Shown here: positions 36,475-48,249 of the stretch, one piece after another | Position numbering within the stretch: the stretch's first letter is position 1 | How the letters are laid out: each line of letters opens with the position of its first letter | The notes under the pieces: generated by a model | Told to the model about the DNA's origin: nothing | Seen by the model: only the letters and a program-made list of their open reading frames with translations | Databases searched by the model: none | Translations under genes and position numbers: made by a program | Source of the DNA: Mantis religiosa | Lineage: Eukaryota > Arthropoda > Insecta > Mantodea > Mantidae | Assembly: GCA_030765055.1 (NCBI GenBank) | Contig: CM060947.1 | Span: 225,055,625-225,119,624 of the forward strand | DNA length: 64,000 bases | Direction: 5' to 3'

Positions 36475-37325
36475 TTGGAATGGTCTTTGAAATATCAAGT
36501 TAAACAGAGATCGTTACGCCCCTGCATTGCTCTTAAAAAGGTGCGTTCCTGTTTTTCCACCCTTGTTTCGAATTTCCAAAGATATCTCTTGCTCAACCAG
36601 CAAAAATGTGAAGCAATGACCTTTACCCTATTGCAGACTGGACAATCCTCCACCAGTAACATTCCCAGTGAAACCTATGCCCTGAAACAGTTAAATACCT
36701 CGGCGTACTCATGAATCGACGACTTACATAGAAACAATACATAAGTAACAAAATCAAACTAGCTCGAGCAAGCCTGGCTCAGCTCTACCCTCTTCTCAAC
36801 AAAAGATCTTCACTCAAATTAAAAATACTGCACACTACTCTACACGACTTTATTAAGACCACTCCTACTATATGACTGCCCAGTCTGGGGAGGGCAAGTC
36901 CTTCCGAAATCAAACGTATCCAGACATTTCAAAACTAAGTATTACGAATCTCAACAAATGCACCATGGTTTGTCAGAAATAGTCAACTACATAGAGAAAC
37001 TGGAATCAGCAACCATTCGACATTCAATATCTTCACAAGCCGAACAGTTCTACAAAAACCTAGAACACGTCTCCAGAGCCATTTACTATTCCCTTGGCAG
37101 AAAATCCAGCTTTTCAACCGCGGCAGGAGTCGTCTACCACTGGATCAGCTCTCACAACATCTTCTGTAATACTTAAAACAAAAATGTACCTATTTATGTG
37201 GGGCCCATTTGGTCTTTCCTCATGTGATTGTTATTCATTGTATCGTGTAAGTAAATAATGTCTATGATCAATGATCTGTAGAGCGCAGATGCGCTGATCG
37301 ATCTATAAATGAGTTAAAAAAGAGA
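36475..37325 (+). pseudogene. Jockey-like LINE, C-terminal RT region, heavily mutated
   Basis: In shifting frames the plus strand gives LNQQKCEAMTFTLLQTG, then KYLGVLMNRRLT (near 36690), ARASLAQLYPLLNKRSSLKLK, and a YDCPVWGG-type motif near 36872. It ends with EQFYKNLEHVSRAIYYSLGRKSS near 37045-37110. This is the order of the thumb and C-terminal region of Jockey elements. The 3' UTR ends in TTAAAAAAGAGA near 37325, a decayed poly(A) tail. The catalytic YADD part is absent, so the copy is 5'-truncated. Confidence 0.8.
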
Positions 37326-38230
37326 TATCTCTGGCGTGCAGTCAATAGCGAAGTTTTAGGTTATAGCCTGTAATAAATATGAAACATTTGTTCCCAGATT
37401 TCTTTCTCTTTTTCCAGGATACATCCATGTTCATTTCTATATGTGTTTGCTATTCACTCAACGTCCTCGATATATATTTAAAAATTAATATAATGCACAC
37501 AAAGAAATTTTAAGCGAATTTACACGCCACTGTTATCCCTCAGGACCATGCATGGAGGGTAAACTGCATGCGTATCCCCCACCCCTACCAAAATGTATTG
37601 GAGTAAAGTCCCGTGGGATAAATGTAGTTTTATTGCCACAGATGCTACAGTGTGATATCAACATTCTTTTGCCTTTCATGCATTTTTTCCCCTCGCTATC
37701 TACATGAAAAAACAAGTCAGGCTAAACAAAAACTATTGTATGGCGTACTAACCTTAATGACAGTGTAACACTTTGTCTCTGTAGTAATGAATTACGCTGT
37801 TTTCGTGCAGAGGAAAATAACAACACATCGGACAATTATTCACAGCGATGCGGCTTAAAGCTGAACTTGCTCTTCATATTCATTATACGCCCGTGAAAAG
37901 AAACAGAAATGTTACCAAAACAACTTTATGTTCAAAGGAAACCTATCAATTATTACGCAAGATATCTAAAAAAGGTGTCATAAGTTAATTTCCTATAAGC
38001 AGAGCTTTTTAATACAATGCGATCCATATAAACCTGAACCATTTCAATATACCATAACATTGGAACCAATAAAAGGACACGCGTGCAACTTTGGGAGAAT
38101 ATAATACACAACATTACACTATTTACATCTTAGAGAAAATGTTGGAAGTGTGCACCAGCATCTATACATGTTTGCACTCGTCTCACCATATTTTCTGAAG
38201 TTTTACAGAGAGTATGCTCTAGGCGCAGCG
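37326..38230. other. No recognised gene
   Basis: No domain or element terminus identified. Confidence 0.45.
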
Positions 38231-38234
38231 GGGT

Positions 38235-39830
38235 CACGCCGTAACCCCAAGGTCATCTTTTTTTGGCCTTCGGTAAAATCCCATATGGCCATGGTAGGGA
38301 AAAATAAGAAAAATAATGTAAGGAAAATTAAGAGGACGAGAGGGGACTAGATCTGTAGATCACTTTCTTTAAGAAATTGCAGAAGAGCTTTGTATACAGG
38401 TTTGTGGCATAACTGTAATATGGTGTTGACGCTAGCGGGAAAAGGAACAGACTGCTGAAGTAGGCGGCGGAGGAAGGAAGAACGGTGGGCTCGGTAGCGA
38501 GAGCAACTGAACAGGAGATGATTGAGGTCAGCGGTTTCACCTGGGTCATCAGGACATACAGGGGAATCGATGAGACGTAGTCGGTGTAGATGCGCAGGGT
38601 AACATCCATGTCCAAGTCGCATTCTAATGATGGAGGTGAGATGTCGACGTGCAATTCTGAAGCTGGAGAACCAAGGGGTCGTGGATAGATGCGTCTGAAC
38701 GGCGGCGTAGTGTGTGCTTTTGATGGACTGCGAACGAATCCAGGCGTCATTCCAGCGACAATAGGCGTCACGCTGAAAGACCGGGAAGAAATCCGTGTAG
38801 GGTAGTTGGAGGCCTTGAAAGGTGCCTTGGATGACTCCCTCTTTTGCCAGGCGATCGGCGACTTCGTTGTATCGAATTCCGACATGCCCTCTGATCCAAA
38901 GGAAGTGAATTTGATGTCCGGCTATGGTAGCGTTGTTCACCAACGTCAGTATCTCGTAAAGATAACGGTGCATATCTCTCGTCCAACGAGGAGATGAGAG
39001 TCTCTGCAGCACACTCTGCGCATCGGTTAAGATCAGCAGTTTGGGGAAGCCCTGAGAAATCCCATATTGCAAAGCGTCACGAATGGCCAGAACCTCCGCA
39101 GTGTAGTTGGAAGTCTCCATAGGTAGGCGGTATCGAGCCAGGGCATTAGTAGAAGGACAGACGTATGCATAACCTACTCCATCAGCAGATTTAGTACCAT
39201 CGGTGTAAATCCTGGTGAAATCTGGCCATGTAACCTGCAAGAAATGAGAGAGGGCGACGTTCACGTCAGGGCTCCGAGGGATGTGTTCAGGAAGATAATG
39301 CACCGAAATATTCAAGAAGTGTAAGTCATATGGATATTGAAATCCCGGAAGAGAGTGATTTTTCAAAATTAAGGGAAAAGTGTGGTATAGATACCGAAAA
39401 CCCAGTAAGAGTAAGGGCAATCGTCGTACAGCTGGAAAATCCGCGTTGAGATAATTAGCAGCAAGATACTGCAACGTCCGCAATACGGGTGGGCGTCCAC
39501 GGAGAAAACTCGCAATAGAAAGCGCTGGGTTAAGAGCTGTTGACGGATCTCCAATGGAGGTCCTGAGGCCTCAACCAAAAGTGCATTCGTCGGTGTAGAA
39601 AGAATAGCACCCGGACAAAATCGAAGAGCACGGTACTGAGCGATATCCAACTTGCGCAAGACCGATGTGGAAGCAGAGCCAAAGAAGATACAGCCATAGT
39701 CCAGCACCGACCGAATTAGGGAACGATATAGCAGAAGTAATATGGAAGCATCCCCGCCCCACCATGAATGAGCGATACTGCGTAGAACATTAACAGTTGC
39801 ACCAGTCTTGGAGAAGGTCATCTCTTAACA
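38235..39830 (-). mobile_element. 5'-truncated LINE with RNase H domain
   Basis: The minus strand carries the end of a reverse transcriptase, an RNase H domain and a 3' UTR of about 110 bp. The truncation point is near 39830, where LINE coding begins abruptly. The 3' end is uncertain because no clear A-tail or target duplication could be identified. Confidence 0.75.
38347..39821 (-). pseudogene. LINE ORF2 remnant: RT thumb plus RNase H, one frameshift
   Basis: The upstream frame (39821 to about 39490) holds the segment after the RT palm: LYRSLIRSVLDYGCIFFGSAS, read in parts, and LDIAQYRALRFCPG. A frameshift near 39490 leads into a 378-codon frame (39483-38347). There an RNase H domain is clear: TDGTKS (Asp 95), AEVLAIRDAL (Glu 130), LTDAQS (Asp 154), WIRGHVG (His 200) and NEVADRLAKEG (Asp 210). 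All catalytic residues are present. A C-terminal stretch with NHLLFSCSRY resembles the Cys/His tail of LINE ORF2 proteins. RNase H removes RNA from the hybrid during reverse transcription. The missing palm makes the copy inactive. Confidence 0.85.
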
Positions 39831-39904
39831 AGCTCAAAATTGTTTAGGCCAATATATGTACAGGGAACATCACTCGATCTTGCGTCATCTTGCTAGTAAG
39901 CATG

Positions 39905-40233
39905 CCTTGATACACAAGGAGTGTTCGCCGCCAGCGTAGAAATATCGACACCTTAACTCACGCAATAATCAACCAAATTAATTCAGATGGTTATCACTGC
40001 ATAAAGCTATGGGAAGCTCCAGAAACAGGCACTATCCTTGGTTGGAAAATGCATCTAGACTTCAAAGGTACTACTCTAAGTGGTGCAATTGTTTGCACTA
40101 TCTATCTTATCGTCACCTGTCGTTCAATTGGTGATCATGATCTGCTTCATCTTCAGGATTTTCAGGATAACATTATTGGAATGCATCAAATGTCTGCAGT
40201 ATCCCAAAAACAGGTTTAACATTTATCCTAAAT
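39905..40233 (+). repeat. Family Y repeat, copy 2, with an uninterrupted coding frame
   Basis: Inverted relative to copy 1 at 26629-27315. The plus strand is open from about 39912 to a stop near 40220, roughly 100 codons. It encodes VRRQRRNIDTLTHAI, NQINSDGYHCIKLWEAPETG, WKMHLDFKGTTLSGAIV, then SIGDHDLLHLQDFQDN and a final SAVSQKQV. The block of about 340 bp present in copy 1 is absent, and the frame passes across that junction without interruption. No in-frame ATG lies near the left edge, so it is a partial unit. I do not recognise the family. Confidence 0.5.
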
Positions 40234-40374
40234 CCATGCAGATGGTATAGCACAAGAAAAGCAAAAATTCAATCTCGTGAATTTTTTTATATGGTATTAG
40301 AGGTTCAAAGCGAGCAAACACAACTAAACACTAATATTGTGGGTTGTATCAGATCATGGATTGTTGTGTAGTTT

Positions 40375-40440
40375 ATCTGGTCTTTTTTTAAAACGCCGGC
40401 AGTGTTGATCTGGTCTTATTTTAAAACCGCCGGCAGCGTT
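40375..40440 (+). repeat. 33-bp tandem duplication at the end of a transposase relic
   Basis: ATCTGGTCTT..TTTTAAAA.CGCCGGCAG occurs at 40375-40407 and again at 40408-40440 with few differences. It lies directly at the 3' side of the transposase relic and may contain that element's terminus. Confidence 0.8.
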
Positions 40441-40746
40441 CTATATGCCCTTCTTATTACTTATTTCGGTTCGAATGGATTCCTTGAGCACATCAATTGT
40501 CCGTGGTCTACTCTCGTACACCCTATTTTTAGATACCCGTACATGAAAAAAATCCGGTGAGGTTAGGTCAGGGGATCTTGATATTATTCGATTATCAAAG
40601 AAACTTGTGACAAGTGCCATGGTGTCATTAGATACATGGCACGTTGTTCCATCTTGTTGGAAATAACCTTCTTTCAATTCCATATCATCCAGCTGCTCCA
40701 CAAATGTATTGAAGATACCCATATAAACTTCAGTGTCTACACCCAT
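40441..40746 (-). pseudogene. IS630/Tc1/mariner-superfamily transposase fragment (DDE_3-like)
   Basis: The minus frame holds the second catalytic region, GYFQQDGTTCHVSNDTMA, and the third, SRSPDLTSPDFFHVRVSKNRVYE, followed by TIDVLKESIRTEI. This matches the end of DDE_3-type transposases widespread in arthropods. The usual segment before SPDLT is shortened. The first half, including the first catalytic Asp and the DNA-binding domain, is absent, so this is a relic. Confidence 0.75.
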
Positions 40747-40947
40747 ATCAAAGGAAATGGCACATTTTAACTGTCAACTGTCAACACTTGTCAGTGTTGT
40801 CAAATCTCCCACAGCCACTGAGATCATTAAAACAAATTTCTACATTCTACTAGCTTTCAAACGGAAATAATGGCCGATTGAAATGGTTCAGCTTTATATG
40901 GATCTCACTGTATTTGGTTATGTTTCACACACTTGCACGTTATATAT

Positions 40948-41436
40948 TGTCACGGCAACGGACATAAAATTTCGGCACAAATAGATAACAGACGGCGGAT
41001 GTTTCGTGGTAATAAAGTACTTGCATAAGCAGATAAACACAGCGCTTGAGATAAGTGACTTGCCGGCCCAGATAGGGTTTCACGTGAAGAATGTTCGAGT
41101 GATATCTCGACTGACAGAGAATTGTTTTTCTTATTTGCTCGAGAAGTCTCTCGAATTATGAATGAGATATATGAGATTGCAACACGCCAGAGGACAGTTG
41201 TAAAACAAAAGTTGTGAGTAAACAGAAAACAGCTGTAGGTGTTGTAAAGACATGTAAGAAGAGTGTTGTCAACAGTGGAAGTTGAGTAAGCTGTTTGTTA
41301 TTGTCATCGACCTTGGTGCTGTAGATTGTGATATGTGATGTAATTCTGCTGCGACGCAAAGTGTTTCTACGCAATTAAAGAACATTTAGAATTCCAGCAA
41401 ATTGGACTTTTAATTCTAGGAACCCACAAAGTCACA
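40948..41436 (+). mobile_element. Solo LTR 3
   Basis: Begins TGTCACGGCAACGG and ends GGAACCCACAAAGTCACA. The last 60 bases, from an ATTAAAGAACATTT polyadenylation-like region on, match the LTRs at 8.6, 23.4, 44.2 and 53.9 kb. Flanks are ATAT on the left and ATGT on the right, close to the ATAT duplication seen elsewhere. No internal retrotransposon sequence adjoins. Confidence 0.75.
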
Positions 41437-41741
41437 ATGTGATATTAGTGGTATATATACAAATAGTTTGATAATACCTGCATTTATATGTATCGATTTC
41501 AGTGCCTTATTTTTTATGTTTAACGATTTCTTCCCAAACACATCTATAATTTTCTACCTGGTGTTTTCAGCTCCGTTTGTGACATGAAATAGATATCGCC
41601 TTTCTGTATAGACTCCACACATTGCTTCCACCTGTTCACATTTCAGTACTGGTCTTATTGGCCCAGGTTAGTCTGGGGTATTAGCCGTGCAGAAAACATT
41701 TGAATGCAGTTACATATTACGCAGATGAATAAGTTTGAAAT

Positions 41742-42001
41742 GGCTGGCCCCGTAGCTCAGTCGGTAGAGCACCTGCCTGCCGTGCTAGGGATCCAGGGTT
41801 CGATTCCCGGCGGTGGGGTGGGGATTTTTCTCCAACCAAGATAATTCGTCATCCTCCCCAGAGTCTGGAAGTATGAATGAGAGTGTGAATGTGTGCGTGA
41901 TCTAATGATTAAAACCTCAACGTGTTCCAAAGGAGAACAGCCGCCGATATGACCGTTGTAGTTAAAGGCGGGGTATAAATGGAACAATTTAAAAAAAAAA
42001 A
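41742..42001 (+). repeat. tRNA-derived SINE with poly(A) tail (second family)
   Basis: The tRNA-like head GGCCCCGTAGCTCAG..GGTAGAGC has A box TAGCTCAGTCGG and B box GGGTTCGATTCCC. The anticodon loop CTGCCGT reads GCC (Gly). An unrelated body and a 13-base A tail follow. An exact 11-bp duplication AAGTTTGAAAT flanks it (41731-41741 and 42002-42012). Intact ends and duplication suggest a fairly recent insertion. Confidence 0.92.
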
Positions 42002-42012
42002 AAGTTTGAAAT

Positions 42013-42304
42013 ACAAGGATAAACTTTCGTGAGCCTCATTTCCCAGTCGTTACTACAAGGATTGTCTGCTCTGATTTACCTCTCACAACAAGTCGTCCTG
42101 CACCCTCGGGGAAAATGAACACCTATGCTTGTGTGTGGCACGCACAATTGGAGGTACTAATCAATCTAAAATCGTATTTCCTTCAGTAACCCAAAGTATT
42201 AGGTGGTAAATGAAGTAAAAATTATTATGTTCATTACAAGAACCTGAATTACCAATGGTAATATCTGCACTTAGACCCCTAATACCTGTGCGTAACTCTC
42301 AATA
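42013..42304. other. Short AT-rich spacer
   Basis: Nothing recognised between the SINE and the following TIR element. Confidence 0.5.
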
Positions 42305-43283
42305 ACACTGGGCAACAATGAACATTTTTCGGGCTTAAAAATAGTGAATTTACATGTATTTACATCAGCTGAATTCAAAAATCACCATACAAATTATAGA
42401 TTTGCTCTTGTTTTGAAGATAAAGAGACAGCTAATTTTTAGAATGAAAACTTTATATTTGGAGGATTTTTCGGGAGTTGGTACACCTATCAAATAACAAA
42501 ACACAATCAGAGAGAAATTTTGGAAATTAAGTGGTGCAAAAAATAAGGAAGGCATTTTTGTCGGACCACAAATAGGAGAATTTGTAAAGGATCCTGCATT
42601 TGACCAAATTTTGGAGGGGAAAGAAAAGGAAGCTTGGGAAGCCTTCAAGGGTGTTGTTCATGGACTTTAGGCAACAAAAGAGATGACAGCTACAGGCATT
42701 TGGTGACAGTACTCCTGCAAAAATACCGTAACCTTGGATGCAACATGTCCTTTAAGATCCATTTTCTCCACTTGCACCTAGACTTTTCCCTCCTAGTTGT
42801 GGAGCTGTTAGTGATGAACATGGGGAGAGATTCCATCATTACATTTCTGTTATGGAACAAAGATATCAGGGTCGTCGGAATGAAGTAATGCTTGCGGATT
42901 ACTGTTGGTCTTTGTATAGGGATTCTGCGGAACTGCATCATAAGAGGTAAGCTAAAAGACGACGAAGTCAATAGGCCACCACATGATTCTCTTCAGACAC
43001 GACTATCTGCGAAGTATTTTACAGCAATTTAAAACTCTTAGCATGTAATTACCAGTTTAAAAAAATCAAATGCGCTTTCATTGTTGTTAGCATGTATGTA
43101 ATTAAAATGTATCCTTTTCTATCAATCCGTTAACATGTAATACTTCCACGTTGTGTATATCATAGAAGCTAGAGCTAATAAAAATTTTTCATTGTCATAT
43201 TTCTTTCTCTGAACCCAAAATTAGTAGGAATTGCATCACGAAGTGGTTGAAACATTAAAAAATTATTTTTTTTTGCCCAGTGT
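42305..43283 (+). mobile_element. TIR-bounded element (CACTG ends), copy 1
   Basis: Ends are an 11-bp perfect inverted pair, ACACTGGGCAA at 42305-42315 and TTGCCCAGTGT at 43273-43283, with weaker complementarity further in. It aligns over its full length with 48580-49550 in inverted orientation. Flanking trinucleotides are TAA and TGA if the element is taken from CACTG. CACTG-type ends with 3-bp duplications are known for the CMC (CACTA/EnSpm-like) superfamily. Placing it there is inference. Confidence 0.75.
42510..42970 (+). pseudogene. Frameshifted copy of the conserved YQGRW/HQDI protein segment
   Basis: In broken frames the plus strand repeats the protein at 48878-49384: REKFWKLSGAKNKEGIFVG, DPAFDQILEGKEKEAWEAFKG, then a stop at 42668 and frameshifts. 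Pieces corresponding to NLGCNMS, DEHGER, KQRYQG and YCWSLYRDS follow in other frames up to about 42945. It is a dead copy of the segment that stays open in the 48-kb element. Confidence 0.8.
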
Positions 43284-44179
43284 GATCTCGGACAGGTATT
43301 TTTCACAGAAATAAGTATTTTCTACAAATTATAGTTTTCTCTATATGTCATACAAAATATCGTTACTTTTTCCTTTTACACTATTTAGAATAGGATGCTA
43401 TCAATGTTAATTCAACATAGTCCTAAAGAAGTAAAATAAAACTCCTCACCTGATAAAGTTCTAGGCTTCTAAAGTTTCAATAGGTATAAAAATTAAGCCT
43501 TTTTTGAGATTTTGACACGATATATTGACAATATAATGGCAATTAAAGAAACAAATATAAGATTGTTCGTCGCTTTTGCAACTCTCTCCTCTGTTTTTAA
43601 GTGATTCATAATAGTCATGTATTGATATTCCTTGCAATAAAATGTAACTAGCTTCTATTTATATACTCTGGAGTGCAGTAACAACTGTAGAGCAACGAAA
43701 ATTTCCTCTGCTCCATAGCATTCTCAACTTCAAGTCAAACCTCCTTCATAAATAAGCATTATCTAGTTAAATCCAAGGTGTCGCAATAAAGTCAAAGGAA
43801 ACCTCAGAACTACTTGGGCATTTCAATGGGAAAGAATGATTATTATAAAAATCTGTTCAGTGATACACACATTTTCTCTCTGTAATATAAGTATAGATTT
43901 TGAAAATAAATTTAAGACATGATTACTTGAAATGCTATTTGTGTTCTACAAAATTTATTCTGCAATAATTACGACATTTGCTAAGAATTTTATAAATTGT
44001 TCTGTTTTAGTTTAACTTAAAAATAGGTTGTTCGCTCATTTGGTAACCTGGTTTTATGTTTAATAGCTTCCAAAGCAGAGATATGAAGATTTCGAGGTAA
44101 TAACCAAAGTTTCTCTTTAATGGGAATATTTTTGATAAGACAATTAACAATACTGCTTCAAATACAACACATTTGATAT
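43284..44179. other. AT-rich intergenic sequence
   Basis: No gene or repeat recognised. Confidence 0.45.
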
Positions 44180-45536
44180 TGCGACCTTTTGTGTTCGTAA
44201 AATTAAAGTCCAGTTTGCAGAAATACAAAATGTTCTTTATTTCCGTAGAAAGACAGTTGTACAGCTCTAATATCAGCAGAATGCCGTAATACACACGTAC
44301 GAAATCTTCAAGTTCGTCTGCCGCACGTCCACACTGCCCCTCGTCTCTCGGGTGACTGACTCTCTGCACACTCTCGGCTCCTGCCAAACTCTGCTTTCGC
44401 CAAGAGCCAAGAGCGAGAAGAAGTCGTTCGGGTGCTCCCGGACGGTGGGCAGAGCGCTACGGTACCTATCCGCTGAGAGGATTTACCCGTGCGGACTTAT
44501 AGGATTGGTCTTTTTTTCAAAGTTTGGATGTCCTTGTTAACTGATGGACCTGATTCGGCCTCTCCTAGTACTCCTGGCGACGGGATGAGCTTCCAAATAG
44601 GAGGCCAGTGCCCTAAGCCGCCACGCTAGGAGCGGCCTGCTTTGCAGGGTCCGTCCAGTGTGGCGGGGCCAGGCGCGAGAGGTCGGGGTTTGGGGACCAT
44701 TTAGTTTGTGGTTCGCATTTGGGTCACGCAGGGGGACCTGACTGCCGGGGGTCAGCCGACAGGCCAAATCCAGCCCTAGTGTGGCCGGTGTAATGCTGAA
44801 GGGATGAGAAGCTTGGTCTCACCACCCAAGGGCGTCTTTGGGGAGGCGATAGCTCTTTCTCCTCCTGGGCACACGGTGGTCATATTGCCCTAGTGTGCTA
44901 ACTAGGTGGTTGGGATGGGATGTAATTTTGGCATACAATGTGTGCGAGCGTTCACGCACAACGTCCTCAACAGAAGGTATGCCAGAATGGGAGTGTAGGA
45001 TGTATGATGGAAACATACGTTCGGCATTGTAGACCATCCTAAGCGCCCTGTTCTGCACGGCTTGCAGTCTGCGGATGGTGGTAAGAGCCACTGATCCCCA
45101 GACCTCACATCCATACAGGATCGGGGCGGGATGATCGCACGATATACCCGTTGTTTCAGGCGAGTGGGCATGGTCGATGGGAATATGGGGTACAACTGCC
45201 TGAGCGCTGCATGGGCATGTGGGGTGAAGGTGAGGCCGCGGTCCAGTCGGACACCCAGGTATTTGGCAGATCGGACCCAAGAAAAGTCAGCGGAGGACCT
45301 TCCCCAGCATAAGGGCAGAGCTCTTCTGTGGGCTGATGGCCATCCTCCACCTGACTGGCCGGGGCTATTTTATACCTCCACTCGCTCTAGAACTCAGCGG
45401 ACCTGCTCGAAAGTTGCCGAAGTTTCACGACGCAGTTAGAAAATGAGAGAACCATCCAGACGTCACTCCGTCTCTCCCTCTCCGCCACTCTTTCAGCAAG
45501 TACCAACCATTCATACGTGTGGGCGTGCCTTGGACA
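44180..45536 (-). mobile_element. Solo LTR 4 split by a LINE
   Basis: Read on the minus strand it starts TGTCCAAGGCACGCCC (edge 45536). It has a TATA box (GAGGTATAAAATAGCCC near 45370) and ends with ACGAACACAAAAGGTCGCA (edge 44180), a diverged form of the shared LTR 3' end. About 820 bp of LINE sequence lies inside; without it the LTR is about 540 bp. Flanks ATAT (left) and TTAT (right) nearly match. Confidence 0.7.
44520..45360 (-). pseudogene. Jockey-like LINE fragment nested in solo LTR 4
   Basis: On the minus strand, in changing frames: GGPLTFLGSDL-like sequence near 45300, TWVSDWTAASPSPHMP, LYPIFPSTMPTRLKQRVYRAI, then LYGCEVWGS (near 45110), RLQAVQNRALRMVYNAERMFP, IPSVEDVVRERSHTLYAKI and a stop near 44819. 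These are the segments that follow the RT palm in Jockey-like ORF2. A GC-rich 3' UTR of roughly 280 bp follows and ends near an A run (TTTTTTT on the plus strand at 44511-44517). Junctions with the LTR are approximate. Confidence 0.78.
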
Positions 45537-48249
45537 TTATCTGTCTCCTTCTTTCCTGCCAGCTGGTTTTTTCGGTACTTCGATGATCAGGTGAAATATA
45601 TCTATAGGGTAAATATAGCGAATGCCTTGAATTTTTTTGGAATCAGCTTTGAAGTGCTCCTTATTCAAAAGAACACTATGTATAATAGGTTATGGTAAAT
45701 GTCAAGAGTTACGTACATACTTTTCTTTTGAGCTTAAGTTTGTTTCAAATAAACGTTACACGATATTACACATTTTGGATACGGATTTTGTTGGTTAGAA
45801 TATGTTATAAGTAATTTTATTCAAAAAAAATTACTGTTGCTTTTCAGTCCCTTCTTGAGATATGATGGAAAGCGTGCGAAATTTAAAATCGGCGTATAGA
45901 AACTAATATTTAAACATATGACTATAGATTTTGTTTTCTCTATTTTTCTTGTCCCTATAAGTAATTATTTCTACAACTTTTTATCTCATTCCACATTAAA
46001 TAAAAGGAATACTTGATCGAATATTTACAAAAATAAATAAGAGTGGGCACAGAAAGTCATGTAAATATAACTCATCAGAAATTGTTGTTAATTTTTGGAT
46101 GCTTAATGTATACAGTATTTGTTTACATATTTTCAAATAAGAGGTTAATTGCTATAAATGGTGGTGAGTTTCTTTAAAAGAGCTTAAAACTCTCGTACTT
46201 TTTCGCAACTGACTTCTCAAGTAAACACATATGCATGTTGCTGTGTTAGATAACTAGGTTAAACACCAAAAATGCGCACAGAAACCATTGAAAAATATGC
46301 TTCTAATAGCATCTTGTGATTTCCCGTTTCGCTTCCATGTGGCAGAAGTTTTCAGTAAGCAGTAGCAAGCTTGTGCATCCACGTGCGCTATAGTCGGATA
46401 TCTTCTTCCTCTCTTCAGTTCTTTGTCTGCTTTGAGAGCTTGATGGTAGTTAGTGTAGCTCTTAGCACACGGAAGATATTCTGAGGCCCATAGCAGCGCT
46501 ATATTTGCGATCTCTGTAAACCAGTGAGCTAAACATATGTAAATTGAGCAAAAATAGTGACAATAAGTTCCCAAGCTTTTGTATTCTACTATTTTTCTAT
46601 ATGTAGCAGTGCAATGTGTTACTGACAATCTATATTATAACAGAAAAGACAGTGGCCGACACTACAAGACACTTTCTACAAGCCTTATAATTCTAGATGT
46701 TTTACTTTCGATGTAATAAAGTACTATAACTAAAAATAAAAAATCATTAGATTATAGTATCTATGGAACATGTCTTGAGGTAAGAGAATAATATAGTAAG
46801 ATTCCGATTAACCACCAGAGTTACAGAGTACAGTCAAAAAACTTAACCCGGCCGTTACTGCACGACCTTCCTCTATACATCTTTATCTCTTACTGGATTT
46901 CTAGTTTCTCGAGTTGAATGCGTAATGATGGTTAATTAATGCATAAGATCTGTATCTGCTTTTCCACATTCACTTTTGCAGCACATTGGTCTGTCCCTTA
47001 AATGTATCAAAAGTTCAAATTTCCTAATTTTGCAGTATTTACCTGAACCTTTACAGTTTTCGACGAACTTCTTGAATAAAACTATGACATATGTATTAAA
47101 CTTCACAACACATATATTTACTATTAACTGATAAAACTGCTATTGTTCTTCCTGTAATATTAATTAGTTGGGGTTATAAACGATGCAAAAACGGAAATTT
47201 TGAACAGAATTTAAATATTCCAACATAAAAGTGGTGAAAATTATTTGTATGTTTATACATAATGTTAGTTTATACTGAGTAGTCTAAGTATGTCACCTTA
47301 TATCAGTGCTTTAACTTCATCGTCTTTGAGTTTGTGCTGGAACATTTGAACAAGACTGCTTATTAACTACATCGTGTAGAACAAAAGTGTAAGAAAAATA
47401 AAGGTGAATCAAAGGGCTTTGGAAGAAAATGTGCTCTTAAGTATATAAAGGGCCACGTTTTGAATCTTTAAAGAGATGCTGAGAGTAATGAAGTTATGAA
47501 AAGTTGACAGATTTTCAACTAATCTTAAAGCTGTATAAAAGATTATTATATCCTAAGCGTAAATGCTCATTTGTTATTGAAATCGGTGAATATTCAAAAG
47601 TTGACGCCTAGCCTTACCGATAATTATTAAATACACAAAAAGTGCAGTTTCGATCGAATAATATGAAAAATAAGTTTTATCTAAACTTGGTTTTATCTTC
47701 ACCACAAAATATTCGTTTTCAAAGCATTGAACGAGAGCGAAATTTTACGGAGAGAAAAATGGGAGTGTTAAAGAATGAGAAGAAACATGAGGGAGAATAC
47801 ACGAAACTCTGCTAATAACTAATGATGCCCAAATTTATCAAAGAGGGAGGGCGGCATTCGACTTCACCTAATTTCCGACGAGCTTGATATTTCTATGGGT
47901 TTCAAGAGCTATCTCATGACTGAGGCACAAATGCTTCACCAACAGAGGAAGGAGCTAAGGTAGAGTGACAAGGTCAATTCCTAATAAAATAAGAACCAAG
48001 TGTGAAAATAGCTGCTAAATCACGATAGCTGGAGTAGTCTAAATAAGTGCCCACGACAGCAGGTAAATATCGATTACTAGATTACCAAATTAGGAAAGAG
48101 GCATTAAAATGAAAAAAAGTATTAGTATTTCATGGAATATTAAATAAACGTTAAAATGTTTAACTGGGGAATTTCATTTACTGATAAAATGAGATAATTA
48201 TTAGTTCACATAATGTACTGGATTTTACCACCAACACGCCACTAACTGG
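45537..48249. other. AT-rich intergenic sequence
   Basis: No element termini found. A minus-strand frame at 46254-46628 (124 codons, no ATG at its start) has a less biased composition, including YTNYHQALKADKELKRG, and could be a decayed exon, but no family is recognised. Confidence 0.35.

Noticed and set aside
38328..38885. 185-codon minus-strand frame overlapping the RNase H frame
   Set aside because: A shifted-frame shadow of the real LINE coding frame; it has no motifs of its own.
41749..41822. A tRNA-Gly gene with good A and B boxes
   Set aside because: It is followed by a SINE body and A tail and flanked by an 11-bp duplication, so it is the SINE head. The anticodon stem also carries an extra base.
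44007..44387. 126-codon minus-strand frame
   Set aside because: Overlaps the 3' end of solo LTR 4, and most of it reads AT-rich non-coding DNA.
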